A stretch of DNA of 64,000 nt from JBKBUF01 sp046290815 (GTDB lineage: Bacteria; Bacteroidota; Bacteroidia; Cytophagales; Cytophagaceae): NCBI GenBank assembly GCA_046290815.1, contig JBKBUF010000014.1, positions 55,422-119,421 on the forward strand. The letters are read 5' to 3'. The notes beneath the pieces are model-generated. The model was not told where the DNA came from. It saw nothing but the letters and a program-made list of their open reading frames with translations, and did not search any database. Of the stretch, positions 55,292-63,798 are shown one piece after another. Within the stretch, counting starts at the first letter, position 1, and every line of letters begins with the position of its first letter. A program made the position numbers and the translations under genes.

Positions 55292-57085
55292 TTATTTTAA
55301 AGCATTTTTGAAGTTCTCAGAATTTCTGTATTGAGCGAACTCAAGATCATTTACAGCTTTTTCTGATAATTTTTTGTCAAGAGATACAGCTTTCTTAAGG
55401 TTTGCTGTTACTTCTCCTTCGTTATTCATTCTTGAAGCAGTTACTGCAGCAAGGTAGAATACCCAGGCATTATTCGCATCTGCGCTCTTCAGAGACTCAA
55501 ACCCTTTTTTAGCAGCTTCGAAATCTCTTCTTAGTAAGTTTGCAAGAGCAAGGTTATATAGAACGTCATTAGTCTCAGAAGCTTTAGATAAGCTTTGTAC
55601 TGCCTCGTTATATTTACCTTGTTTTATCTCAAGTACACCTTTCACTCCCATAATTCCTTTTTTCAATTCGATGGAAGCTTCCATGCCTTCAGCTTTTACA
55701 ATTTCTTCAATCGCTTTATCTCTCATTCCTTTCATCAGGTAAGCTACAGCAAGGTTGGTATGAGCTTGTGCATTATCTTTTCCTTTTATTGAAAGTTCGC
55801 ATTGATTGATTGCTTTGTCAAGGCTTTTGTCTTTTTGGCCTGCATCAACTGCTTTAGAAGCCATTTCAATATATACTGCTCCTAGGTTGTTATGTCCATC
55901 CCAGGTATCTTTCTTTTTAATAAGCTGAGAATAGATTGCTTCTTTCTCAGTAAGGATTGGAGTTAAAGTTGCAGCATAAGCTAGCTCCTCGTAAGAAAGT
56001 GTGTCAAGTCTTAAGCCTTTTTCACAGATTTCTTTAGTTAACATCTGAATCTGAAGATCAGATTTTTTAGGTTTCACCTTTAAGATTTCTGTTTTCGCTG
56101 TTCTCAATACAGGATAAACATCTTTTATTAATGTTTTGTAGTGAGGCAGTTTCTGAAGACTTTTTTCTTTGTCAAGGAAAGCACCAGGTCCGTTGATAAT
56201 AGCAAGGATTTCAGACTTTTGTTTGTCGTCTAACTTTGCGGAAGTCTGTAATTCTTTCTTAAGTGGTTCCCAATCCTGGAATACACCTTTGGTTACAAAT
56301 TTAATTGAATCCACAGAAGCTTTTTTGTCAAAGAACTTCATTCTGTCTTTGTAATACTTCTCAATAATTCTTGCTCTGTCGTCTGCAAGTTTTGAGTTTT
56401 TAGCTTCAGAACCTTCAGGTGAGTGGAAACCGATTACAGTCACTGTTCTTGAAACATTTTTCCCGGCAAGAAAAGCATCAAGGTTTTTAGCCTGTACGCC
56501 TTTTTGCTCTTTGTTAGTAAGTTTAGAACTTCCCTGATCAAAGAAGAAATTTACAGTAACCGGCATAAGTTCTTCTTTGTTGTTGTATCCGTGATCTGCA
56601 TAAGCTGTATAATACACATCTTTTGTTAATCTGGAAGTAGTGATTATACCGGTGCTGATAGGAAGCTCTTCGGTAGATTTTGATTTGCTTTTTGTAATGT
56701 TGTATGCAGTACCCTGAATAACCAAATCTCCATTGCCAATTTCCGGTTTGTAACCAAATGAAAGGGTTTTATTGATTTTAGGTTGTTCTGTAGTTGCTTT
56801 AGGAAAGTCTGCTGAGTTAAATTCGATCACAGGAAGGTTAATTCTCTGATCTCCGTATTTATAAGAAGGATTAACTGCATAAATTTTGTTCTTTTTCAAC
56901 ATTTTAACAGGTAATAATGCTGAAACTTCAAATTTTACACTGTCTCCGTGAACTTCAAGCGGGGAAGGAGTAACTGTTAGTTGCTGATCCTTCGACATTT
57001 GCACCATTTGCTTTAGTGCACAGCCATGCATAATCATTGATCCTGCAAGCACCAGAGCTATTGGAGTTTTTCTGATTAAAGTCAT
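55292..57085 (-). CDS. OmpA-like / TPR lipoprotein
   Basis: A 597-residue lipoprotein. The signal is MTLIRKTPIALVLAGSMIMHGC, with Cys22 the likely lipidation site; an upstream extension to 57169 would spoil this and is rejected. Residues about 25-180 are a beta-rich region. An OmpA-like domain follows, with the SPEG variant (GFHSPEGS), in which the peptidoglycan-binding Asp is Ser while the Arg in DDRARII is kept. The C-terminal 200 residues hold TPR repeats (NLGAVYIEMA, NLAVAYLMKGM, NLALANLLRRD). It is probably periplasmic and attached to the outer membrane. I recall similar proteins in Cytophagales but not a defined function. Confidence 0.87.
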   Translation of the reverse strand: MTLIRKTPIALVLAGSMIMHGCALKQMVQMSKDQQLTVTPSPLEVHGDSVKFEVSALLPVKMLKKNKIYAVNPSYKYGDQRINLPVIEFNSADFPKATTEQPKINKTLSFGYKPEIGNGDLVIQGTAYNITKSKSKSTEELPISTGIITTSRLTKDVYYTAYADHGYNNKEELMPVTVNFFFDQGSSKLTNKEQKGVQAKNLDAFLAGKNVSRTVTVIGFHSPEGSEAKNSKLADDRARIIEKYYKDRMKFFDKKASVDSIKFVTKGVFQDWEPLKKELQTSAKLDDKQKSEILAIINGPGAFLDKEKSLQKLPHYKTLIKDVYPVLRTAKTEILKVKPKKSDLQIQMLTKEICEKGLRLDTLSYEELAYAATLTPILTEKEAIYSQLIKKKDTWDGHNNLGAVYIEMASKAVDAGQKDKSLDKAINQCELSIKGKDNAQAHTNLAVAYLMKGMRDKAIEEIVKAEGMEASIELKKGIMGVKGVLEIKQGKYNEAVQSLSKASETNDVLYNLALANLLRRDFEAAKKGFESLKSADANNAWVFYLAAVTASRMNNEGEVTANLKKAVSLDKKLSEKAVNDLEFAQYRNSENFKNALK

Positions 57086-57225
57086 ATAGTAAAAGGGTTT
57101 TTTATTGTGTTGCGAAAATATTGTTATAAATCTATTATTACAATTAATTTTATTATTAAATTTTAACAAACAGCCAAAAACTTCGTTAATCTTAGTAAAT
57201 TAGGCTTTTAAATCGAAATTGGAAG

Positions 57226-57444
57226 ATGAACAAAATTGTAACTTTTTTTGAAAAGCAAGCTTTTGGTGTTTGTACTGCCATAGGTGAAAAGTTAGGCATA
57301 GCTACCTCAAGTATCAGGCTTTTCTTTATTTATTCATCCTTTTTAACGTTCGGATCTCCAATTATTATTTATCTTTCTTTAGCATTTTTAATGAATATTC
57401 ATAAACACCTCAGAAGGAAGCGGAGTACTATATGGGACTTATAA
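57226..57444 (+). CDS. Small PspC-domain membrane protein
   Basis: A 72-residue protein with the PspC pattern: FGVCTAIGEKLGIATSSIRLFF followed by a membrane segment (SPIIIYLSLAFLMNI). PspC in enterobacteria signals envelope stress, but stand-alone short PspC-domain proteins in Bacteroidota have no assigned role. It is divergent from the OmpA/TPR lipoprotein gene and convergent with the GT2 gene, ending 10 bases from it. Confidence 0.8.
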   Translation: MNKIVTFFEKQAFGVCTAIGEKLGIATSSIRLFFIYSSFLTFGSPIIIYLSLAFLMNIHKHLRRKRSTIWDL

Positions 57445-57454
57445 TTGTATTTTT

Positions 57455-58477
57455 CTAATTTTTGTTCCTTATTGCACTAAAAAATTTTAATTTCTTAAAA
57501 TAATACAAAAAAACAACATTTGCAGGTAGTACACCTGGTGCAGATTTAAACCGCTGATAATTCATTTTGTTCAAGGATTTTCTTTTACGAATTATTTTCG
57601 CAAGGTGGCTGTAAATATAATAATGTGCTTTAATGATAGCCAGACAATGTCCAGGGCCTTGGGATAAAAAGAACTTTATTCCGGCAACTCCATCCAAAAT
57701 TAATCTTATCAGAAATACAGGAAGTACCATCGGAGAGGGGTAATTTTTTAAAATCAAGTGCAAATTATTTCTGAAGTTCAGATAGGTTTTTCTTGCACTT
57801 GAACTTTGTAATGTTCCTCCACCGACATGAAATACTACGCTGTCAGGGATAGAAAATATTTTTCCGCCATGGCTTTTAATTCTCCAGCAAAGATCAATTT
57901 CCTCCATATGTGCAAAAAGATCATCATCAAACCCTCCATGCTTATAGAAAATTTCGGACCTGATAAACAGACAGGCACCAGAGGCCCAGAAAATTTCCTC
58001 TTTATCATTATACTGGCCCTCATCTTTTTCCAAAGTATCGAAGACCCTGCCCCTGCAAAAAGGATATCCAAGTAAATCAATAAATCCACCGGCTGCCCCA
58101 GCGTACTCAAAGTGATTTTTGGAATGGTAAGACAAAATTTTGGGTTGGCATGCTGCTGCCTCTTTATTCTGTTCCATGAAACCTATTACAGGATCAATCC
58201 AACCCGGTGTTACTTCCACATCAGAATTAAGAAGAATAAAATAATCAGAATCAATTTGCTTTAAGGCCTCATTGTATCCTTTGCAAAAGCCGAAATTTGA
58301 GGGAAATAATATGGAGGTTATGCCGGGAAGTGATTTAATGTAATCAACAGACCCGTCTGTGGAAGCATTGTCGGCTACATAAATTTTTGCCTGAGAACTG
58401 TTATTAATTACTGAGGGTAAAAATTGCTTTAGAAAATTTATACCATTCCAGTTAAGTATAACTACAGCAATTTTCAT
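57455..58477 (-). CDS. Glycosyltransferase family 2, rhamnosyltransferase-like
   Basis: A 340-residue GT-A enzyme with AVVILNWNGINFL, ADNASTDGS, NFGFCKGYNEAL, the metal-binding FILLNSDVEV, and the acceptor-side WASGACLFIRSEIF and HMEEIDLCWRI (catalytic E-D region). This set is typical of the WcaE/rhamnosyltransferase-like GT2 enzymes. The C-terminus is basic with a short hydrophobic segment. Not in a polysaccharide cluster here; YbaB lies 36 bases upstream in the same orientation. Confidence 0.9.
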   Translation of the reverse strand: MKIAVVILNWNGINFLKQFLPSVINNSSQAKIYVADNASTDGSVDYIKSLPGITSILFPSNFGFCKGYNEALKQIDSDYFILLNSDVEVTPGWIDPVIGFMEQNKEAAACQPKILSYHSKNHFEYAGAAGGFIDLLGYPFCRGRVFDTLEKDEGQYNDKEEIFWASGACLFIRSEIFYKHGGFDDDLFAHMEEIDLCWRIKSHGGKIFSIPDSVVFHVGGGTLQSSSARKTYLNFRNNLHLILKNYPSPMVLPVFLIRLILDGVAGIKFFLSQGPGHCLAIIKAHYYIYSHLAKIIRKRKSLNKMNYQRFKSAPGVLPANVVFLYYFKKLKFFSAIRNKN

Positions 58478-58513
58478 TCTCAGAATCTTAAAAAAAATAT
58501 AAGGCTTTAGCGA

Positions 58514-58846
58514 TTACATGAAATTTCCAAAATCAAAACCCGGAATATTTGGTAGTATTCCTTCTGTTGATTTTTTCATTTCTTCTTTGATTTTTTCCTC
58601 GATATCCTTTAGTCCCTTGTTCACCGCAGCAGTAATCAGATCCTGCATCATTTCTTTGTCCTCAGGTTTTACCAGTTCATTATCTATATCAATAGAAATA
58701 ACCTGACGATTACCATTCAAAGTTACTTTTACTAATCCTGCTCCTGCTTCGGAAGTTACGGTGATGCGACCCAGATTTTCTTTTGTTTCCTTCAATTTGG
58801 CCTGTACTTCTTTAACCTTACCCAGGATATTCATCATGTCAAACAT
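58514..58846 (-). CDS. YbaB/EbfC nucleoid-associated protein
   Basis: A 110-residue DNA-binding protein of the YbaB/EbfC family: KVKEVQAKLKETKENLGRI, VTLNGNRQVISIDID and DLITAAVNKGLKDIEEKI are diagnostic. Length is typical. It is often beside dnaX/recR in other bacteria, but not here. A -7-like box (TAAATTTG) lies 31 bases upstream of the start. Confidence 0.93.
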   Translation of the reverse strand: MFDMMNILGKVKEVQAKLKETKENLGRITVTSEAGAGLVKVTLNGNRQVISIDIDNELVKPEDKEMMQDLITAAVNKGLKDIEEKIKEEMKKSTEGILPNIPGFDFGNFM

Positions 58847-58876
58847 ATGCTTAGTATTTTAATGGTTTATTATCTG

Positions 58877-58884
58877 CAAATTTA
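58877..58884 (-). promoter_or_regulatory. -7 box upstream of ybaB
   Basis: TAAATTTG on the minus strand, 31 bases upstream of the YbaB ATG, matches TAnnTTTG. No clear -33 element. Confidence 0.4.
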
Positions 58885-58907
58885 ATACAAATATTCTCTA
58901 TTATAAT

Positions 58908-60818
58908 TTATTTAAGAATGGTAACGGTTCCTTTTACAAGTTTTTCTTTACCATTCAGGTCTTTCGCTTCAATGACAAATGCATAGCTATCGGATGGACA
59001 AGGATTTCCAAGGTAAGTTCCGTCCCATCCGGTATTTATATCCTCTGCATAAAACACGGATTCTCCCCATCTGTTATAAACTGTTAGTTTAAAGTCTTTA
59101 AAGAATTTTCCTTTAGCAAAGAATATGTCATTCAGACCGTCATTGTCCGGTGTAAATGCTGTTGGCACATGGATCTGAATTTCATACCGGACAGTAATTG
59201 CATTAGAAGTTGATTGAAGGCCTGAACCTGATATGGCAACAATGTAGTATATGTATCCGGTGGAACTGTATGGATCTATCTCTGTATCGATGTAATTAAT
59301 ACTGGTACCATTATCCACCTGTTTTATTAAATTTCCGTTCAAATCTGTCTTTACTACCACATAACTCTGAACAACGAACCCTTCATATTGTGTCCAATTG
59401 AGCCCATTAGCAGTTTCCGATTCGTTAATAGACAAAACCATTGGGCAGGTTGTCTGGCTGAGCGGGGATTTATTAGCACATGAATCAATATAGGAAATTC
59501 TGTAGCAGCTATTTATTCCCGGAGCAGGCAAATTGTCAAATACCGGTCCGGCAGAATATTTTCCAAATGAATTAAATGGGCCACCTGAAACACTTTTCTC
59601 GACAGTATATTCTAAGGCTTTTACAAAACTCTGATCCCAGTTAAGTTTAACTTTTTCATTTTCTATTGTGGCTCTGAAATCAGGTATGGCATCAGGTATA
59701 TTGGTAGAAATTCCGGTAACACAAATTTCGTCTGACAAGGAATAAAGATTGACGGTATTGTTTAAATCTCTGCTGCTTAATTCTGCTCTGATCTGATAGC
59801 AGTAATTTCTTCCACATTGTACATCTGTATCTGTATAGGAAAGGCTGTTAGTGGTGGTGACTACGGAATTGTTTTTATAAACAACATAGTGGGCCAATGA
59901 TGATCCCGAATAAGCAGGCCAGCTCAGATTGTTCTGATTATTGGCAGCAGTTACATTTAAAATGATGTTACAAATTATCTGTGATGGCAAGCTTGAACAG
60001 TAATTGATAGCACTGATCCTAAAACATTGATTGGTAGTGCTGTTAATGTTATTAAGCATATATCTGAAATCGCCTGAACTGTTTCTAATAGTGTCCAACG
60101 GAGTAAATATGCCGTTTCCCGGATCACTTTCCACTACATATTCGATTTCTGAAGATGGTAGTTTGCTGTTCAATTCTATTCGACCGCTGCCTGACTGATC
60201 GGTGGTGATCACAGAGAGTAGTTCAGGTGTTTCAAGATTAGCATAAGGACGAACTGTTATGTTCGCGGACATTCCGCAATTTGCCGGCTGGAATAGGCCT
60301 TTTATTTCTATGTTTTTCGGATTCGCATCGGCGTAAGAGAAATCTGCTGTACCATTTGGACCGGTAACCACAGTTGTGCCACTGGCAAATGTTATGTGAT
60401 ATTCATCATAGAAGTTATCTTCAATGACTACAATTATTCTGTAGTTTTCGCATTTTTTGATACTAAATTTTGGCAGGCGGGTTTCAACTACCTGGATTGA
60501 ATAAGGATCAGTTACAACCGTACCTTTCCATTGCCTGATATTATAAGTCCCCGGTTGATTATAAGTATAAGTATTGCAGCTGACCCAGCCCATAAATGGT
60601 CCTGATCCAAAAGATCTGCCATCTTCTGAACAAACTTCACTCGAACCGGGAACATTGAAATTATAGTATGGCGGATCAGTACCTGGGGAAATATCTGTGA
60701 TTACAACCGGATGGCCAACGCATATTGTATTTCCATTTACAGTGAACTGAGCATTTACCTCTAGGACTGAAAAGTCAGCTAAAAAAAATATACAGTAAAA
60801 AAATAAAAATTTCTGCAT
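58908..60818 (-). CDS. T9SS type B surface protein with fibronectin-like domains
   Basis: A 636-residue secreted protein. A signal peptide ends near VNAQF. A PKD-like domain (VGHPVVITDISPGTDPPYYNF) is followed by about four fibronectin type III-like domains (for example INYCSSLPSQIICNI, YVVYKNNSVVTTTN, YRISYIDSCANKS), and the C-terminus is a type B sorting domain (FTPDNDGLNDIFFAKG, FKLTVYNRWGESVFY, GWDGTYLGNPCPSDSYAF). There is no PorP/SprF gene adjacent. It is coupled to hisS by a TGATG overlap, an unusual neighbour for a surface protein. Confidence 0.9.
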   Translation of the reverse strand: MQKFLFFYCIFFLADFSVLEVNAQFTVNGNTICVGHPVVITDISPGTDPPYYNFNVPGSSEVCSEDGRSFGSGPFMGWVSCNTYTYNQPGTYNIRQWKGTVVTDPYSIQVVETRLPKFSIKKCENYRIIVVIEDNFYDEYHITFASGTTVVTGPNGTADFSYADANPKNIEIKGLFQPANCGMSANITVRPYANLETPELLSVITTDQSGSGRIELNSKLPSSEIEYVVESDPGNGIFTPLDTIRNSSGDFRYMLNNINSTTNQCFRISAINYCSSLPSQIICNIILNVTAANNQNNLSWPAYSGSSLAHYVVYKNNSVVTTTNSLSYTDTDVQCGRNYCYQIRAELSSRDLNNTVNLYSLSDEICVTGISTNIPDAIPDFRATIENEKVKLNWDQSFVKALEYTVEKSVSGGPFNSFGKYSAGPVFDNLPAPGINSCYRISYIDSCANKSPLSQTTCPMVLSINESETANGLNWTQYEGFVVQSYVVVKTDLNGNLIKQVDNGTSINYIDTEIDPYSSTGYIYYIVAISGSGLQSTSNAITVRYEIQIHVPTAFTPDNDGLNDIFFAKGKFFKDFKLTVYNRWGESVFYAEDINTGWDGTYLGNPCPSDSYAFVIEAKDLNGKEKLVKGTVTILK

Positions 60819-62188
60819 CAGTTTTGAGACAGTTTTTTCAATAAATTTTCAACAGATACTTTTTGTTGTTCTCCGGAGATCATGTCTTTTAACATCACAG
60901 AGCCGGATTGCATCTCTTCATCTCCAATAAGAGCAACGTAAGATATCCCTTTTTTATTGGCATATTCCAGTTGTTTTTTAATTTTGACCAAATCAGGGTA
61001 AATTTCACAATTGATACCTTCGCTTCGGAGTCTTTGTATAATCGGTAAAGCGAATTCCTGAGTTCTACCGTCAAAACAACAAAACAGAACCTTAGTGGTG
61101 GTAATTTTATCTTCAGGAAAAAGCTTTAGCTCATCAAGTACATCATAAATCCGGTCCACTCCAAACGAAATTCCCACACCTGAAACACCTGGCATACCGA
61201 ATACTCCGGTAAGGTTGTCATATCTTCCGCCTCCTGATATACTACCGATCTGAACTCCAATTGCTTTAACTTCAAAAATCGCCCCTGTATAATAGGTTAA
61301 TCCTCTGGCAAGCGTAAGGTCAAACTCAACATGTTCGGTCGTAGAACCAAAGCTTTCAATAAATTTAAACACTTCCCTGATTTCCCTGATCCCATTCATA
61401 CCCTCGGATGAGCTTTTTATTACACTTTCCAATTTCAGAAGTTTAGAGTTATTATCTCCTGAAATGGATAATACAGGATCAAGTTGTTTGATTTCTTCCT
61501 CAGAAAACCCTTTTTCTTTTAATTCACTCACTACCCCAGTAAGCCCTATTTTGTCGAGTTTGTCTATGGCAACACAAAAATCGGTTTCACAACCTTCCTT
61601 GCCAATTATCTCCGTTATTCCTTTAAGAATTTTTCGGTTGTTAATTTTAATGGAATAGGATTGCAGTCCAAGTTTATGGAAAACCTCTTTCAGCATCAAT
61701 ACAATTTCCGCTTCGCAGATAAGAGAGTCTGTCCCTACCACATCAGCATCGCACTGGTAAAATTCCCTGTATCGCCCTTTCTGAGGGTTATCTGCCCGCC
61801 ATACCGGTTGTATCTGGTATCTTTTGAAAGGAAAGGCGATATCATTCCTGTTCATTACCACATATCGGGCGAATGGCACAGTAAGGTCATATCTAAGTGC
61901 TTTTTCCGAAATTTTTGATAAAATAGCTTTGGAGCCATTTTGATAATCTGTTTCTGTAGTTTTATTAAGAAAGTCGCCTGAATTAAGGATTTTGAAGATT
62001 AGCTTATCTCCTTCGTCTCCGTATTTTCCCGTAAGTACAGATAAATTCTCCATAGCCGGGGTTTCAAGCGGCAAAAAGCCGAACTTCCTGAAAACCTGTT
62101 TGATAGTGTCAAAAATGTAATTTCTCCGGATCATTTTGTCGGGTCCGAAGTCCCGTGTTCCTTTTGGTATTGAAGGCTTTTGGCTCAT
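60818..62188 (-). CDS. hisS: Histidyl-tRNA synthetase
   Basis: A 456-residue class II aminoacyl-tRNA synthetase that charges tRNA-His. Motif 2 (RADNPQKGRYREFYQCDADVVG), the histidine A loop (TLARGLTYYTG), motif 3 (SGVGISFGVDRIYDVL), and the C-terminal anticodon domain are present. The length is close to the usual value, with a small insertion typical of Bacteroidota forms. ATG at 62188. The stop overlaps the T9SS gene start by one base. Confidence 0.97.
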   Translation of the reverse strand: MSQKPSIPKGTRDFGPDKMIRRNYIFDTIKQVFRKFGFLPLETPAMENLSVLTGKYGDEGDKLIFKILNSGDFLNKTTETDYQNGSKAILSKISEKALRYDLTVPFARYVVMNRNDIAFPFKRYQIQPVWRADNPQKGRYREFYQCDADVVGTDSLICEAEIVLMLKEVFHKLGLQSYSIKINNRKILKGITEIIGKEGCETDFCVAIDKLDKIGLTGVVSELKEKGFSEEEIKQLDPVLSISGDNNSKLLKLESVIKSSSEGMNGIREIREVFKFIESFGSTTEHVEFDLTLARGLTYYTGAIFEVKAIGVQIGSISGGGRYDNLTGVFGMPGVSGVGISFGVDRIYDVLDELKLFPEDKITTTKVLFCCFDGRTQEFALPIIQRLRSEGINCEIYPDLVKIKKQLEYANKKGISYVALIGDEEMQSGSVMLKDMISGEQQKVSVENLLKKLSQN

Positions 62189-62205
62189 TTATCCACATTT
62201 TGGGC

Positions 62206-62213
62206 CAAAAATA
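62206..62213 (-). promoter_or_regulatory. -7 box upstream of hisS
   Basis: TATTTTTG on the minus strand lies 18 bases upstream of the hisS start and matches TAnnTTTG. No -33 element is obvious. Confidence 0.35.
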
Positions 62214-62301
62214 CGAAATGGGGAAACAATAAACTCCATTTTTGCGTAAAATCGGCTAAATCGTTGTTGGAGGGTGAAAAGATGGAAATAATCGATATTT
62301 T

Positions 62302-62787
62302 ATGAATTTTGGTCGTACAGTCTTATTCCTGGTTTATAGAAAAAGAAATTATACAAAACTCTTAATCCCGGTATTGTTTCTTTTGGTTGAACTATCTATA
62401 GCAGGTTATCTTAAATGGGAATTATTTGGAGAATGGTATAATCTGCCCGATAAAGGTTATTATACAGAAGCAAGCATAGTCCATAACCCAATCATTGTTA
62501 TTAAAGCCATTCATTCTGATAGAATTACAACACCTTTCCCGGGTTTTGAAAGTCCACAAATCGGATTCAGAAGCAATTCTGTGATTTTTACAGGCTTGTG
62601 CTATCTGATAAGTCTGAGTATCGCTTATTTTGGGATATTAATGAGTTTTCTTTGGATCAAAAGGTTCTTTAACAGAAATAATCTTAACCCTATCTGGTGG
62701 ATCTGGCCTTCAGGTTGTATAGGAGCGCATTTGCTTTTGTTCTTTATTGCAAATTCTCATCTGAGCAACTTAATCCTGTGTATCTAA
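62302..62787 (+). CDS. Small membrane protein of unknown function
   Basis: A 161-residue protein with three or four hydrophobic segments (LIPVLFLLVELSIAGYL, SVIFTGLCYLISLSIAYFGI, GCIGAHLLLFFIANSH) and a polar loop containing EASIVHNPII. I do not recognise a family. The ATG at 62302 is the only in-frame ATG early enough to include the first helix. It stands alone on its strand and is divergent from hisS. Confidence 0.6.
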   Translation: MNFGRTVLFLVYRKRNYTKLLIPVLFLLVELSIAGYLKWELFGEWYNLPDKGYYTEASIVHNPIIVIKAIHSDRITTPFPGFESPQIGFRSNSVIFTGLCYLISLSIAYFGILMSFLWIKRFFNRNNLNPIWWIWPSGCIGAHLLLFFIANSHLSNLILCI

Positions 62788-62872
62788 TAACCTGCATATT
62801 TCACATTTAGATAATTCTGAAATATTATATTATTTTTTCAGGCAAAATTTTTTTTACTGAAAAAACTGTTTT

Positions 62873-62880
62873 ACCTTTGC
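62873..62880 (+). promoter_or_regulatory. -7 box of the 47-residue basic protein gene
   Basis: TACCTTTG matches TAnnTTTG exactly and lies 25 bases before the ATG of the small gene at 62906. Confidence 0.5.
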
Positions 62881-62905
62881 GTCTTCAAATTAAAGTTTAT
62901 CAATA

Positions 62906-63049
62906 ATGGCAGTTACCAGATTAAAAAGAAAAGAGAAAAAAAATAAGATAGTTTCTAAAGCCAGAACATCTGCGATTAAGAGATTAACTAAAGTTCCGGT
63001 AATTAAGAAAGTAGATATCGAAGAGCTTAGAAAACAGGCCTCTGCATAA
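62906..63049 (+). CDS. 47-residue basic protein
   Basis: ATG at 62906 opens a 47-residue product very rich in Lys and Arg: MAVTRLKRKEKKNKIVSKAR, then a short helix-like TSAIKRLTKVPVIKK and an acidic tail DIEELRKQASA. It has its own -7 box and a strong terminator 26 bases after the stop. The composition is like ribosomal proteins or RNA-binding proteins. I recall short proteins of the RLKRK... type in other Bacteroidota but cannot name a function. Confidence 0.8.
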   Translation: MAVTRLKRKEKKNKIVSKARTSAIKRLTKVPVIKKVDIEELRKQASA

Positions 63050-63074
63050 TTTCATTAAAATTAAATTTTATAAT

Positions 63075-63102
63075 AAAAAGGCGGATATCTCTCCGCCTTT
63101 TT
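63075..63102. terminator. Bidirectional terminator
   Basis: The perfect 11-bp stem AAAAAGGCGGA/TCCGCCTTTTT has loop TATCTC and T-runs on both strands. It ends the small basic protein gene and, from the other side, the phosphoesterase gene, whose stop codon overlaps the arm. Confidence 0.9.
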
Positions 63103-63601
63103 ATTTTGCCCTGAAACCAAGTTCTATTGCTTTCATATTTTCAATTTTCCTGTTATTCAAATCCATTTTTATAAGTGTTTTCACTTTGTGGAAGCCGTGG
63201 TTACCTGCTGCTCCAGGATTTATACAAATGGTATTGGTTTCCTTATCAGTAATTACTCTCAGAATATGGCTATGCCCACAGATAAAAATATCAGGCGGAT
63301 TATTTTTTATCAGATCTCTGACTTCTTTATTGTAATGCCCCGGGTACCCTCCGATATGAGTCATGTAAACATCAAATCCTTCAGTGTTAAATCGTAATTC
63401 TTTTGGATGGACTTGCTGAATTGGCTTATCATCAATATTGCCAAATACACCTTTAAGGGGTTTAAAAGCTGACAATTTTAAGGATATCTCCATGCTCCCG
63501 AAGTCTCCGGCATGCCAGATCTCATCGCAATCTTCAAAGTGCCTGAAAACTTTGTCATCCAAAAACCCATGAGTGTCGGATATTAAGCCTATTCTTTTCA
63601 T
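63101..63601 (-). CDS. YfcE/MJ0936-like metallophosphoesterase
   Basis: A 166-residue calcineurin-like phosphoesterase with all core motifs: SDTHG, AGDFG, GNIDD, THIGG and GHSH. A cytosolic phosphodiesterase of unknown substrate, typical in length. The ATG at 63601 is preferred over the in-frame ATG at 63634, because a -7 box lies between them and the family starts just before the first metal motif. Confidence 0.92.
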   Translation of the reverse strand: MKRIGLISDTHGFLDDKVFRHFEDCDEIWHAGDFGSMEISLKLSAFKPLKGVFGNIDDKPIQQVHPKELRFNTEGFDVYMTHIGGYPGHYNKEVRDLIKNNPPDIFICGHSHILRVITDKETNTICINPGAAGNHGFHKVKTLIKMDLNNRKIENMKAIELGFRAK

Positions 63602-63618
63602 ATTTTGTAAACAGTATT

Positions 63619-63626
63619 CAAAACTA
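63619..63626 (-). promoter_or_regulatory. -7 box of the phosphoesterase gene
   Basis: TAGTTTTG on the minus strand lies 18 bases before the chosen ATG. It would leave a very short leader and would exclude the alternative upstream ATG. Confidence 0.4.
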
Positions 63627-63798
63627 ATAACCATTTATTAGCAAAAGTAAATGACATAAATTTTTTTCATCAAAGCATCAATATTGCGGTTTCTACGTAA
63701 TACAAAGAAATTTAATAATCAATTTAAATTCACATCTTTGTTTGAAACTAATAAAATTCTAATATTATACACTTAAGCATCTCTTAATATTTGATTTA

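Noticed and set aside
57086..57169. N-terminal extension of the OmpA/TPR lipoprotein
   Set aside because: The extra 28 residues would bury the lipoprotein signal, which starts cleanly at the ATG at 57085.
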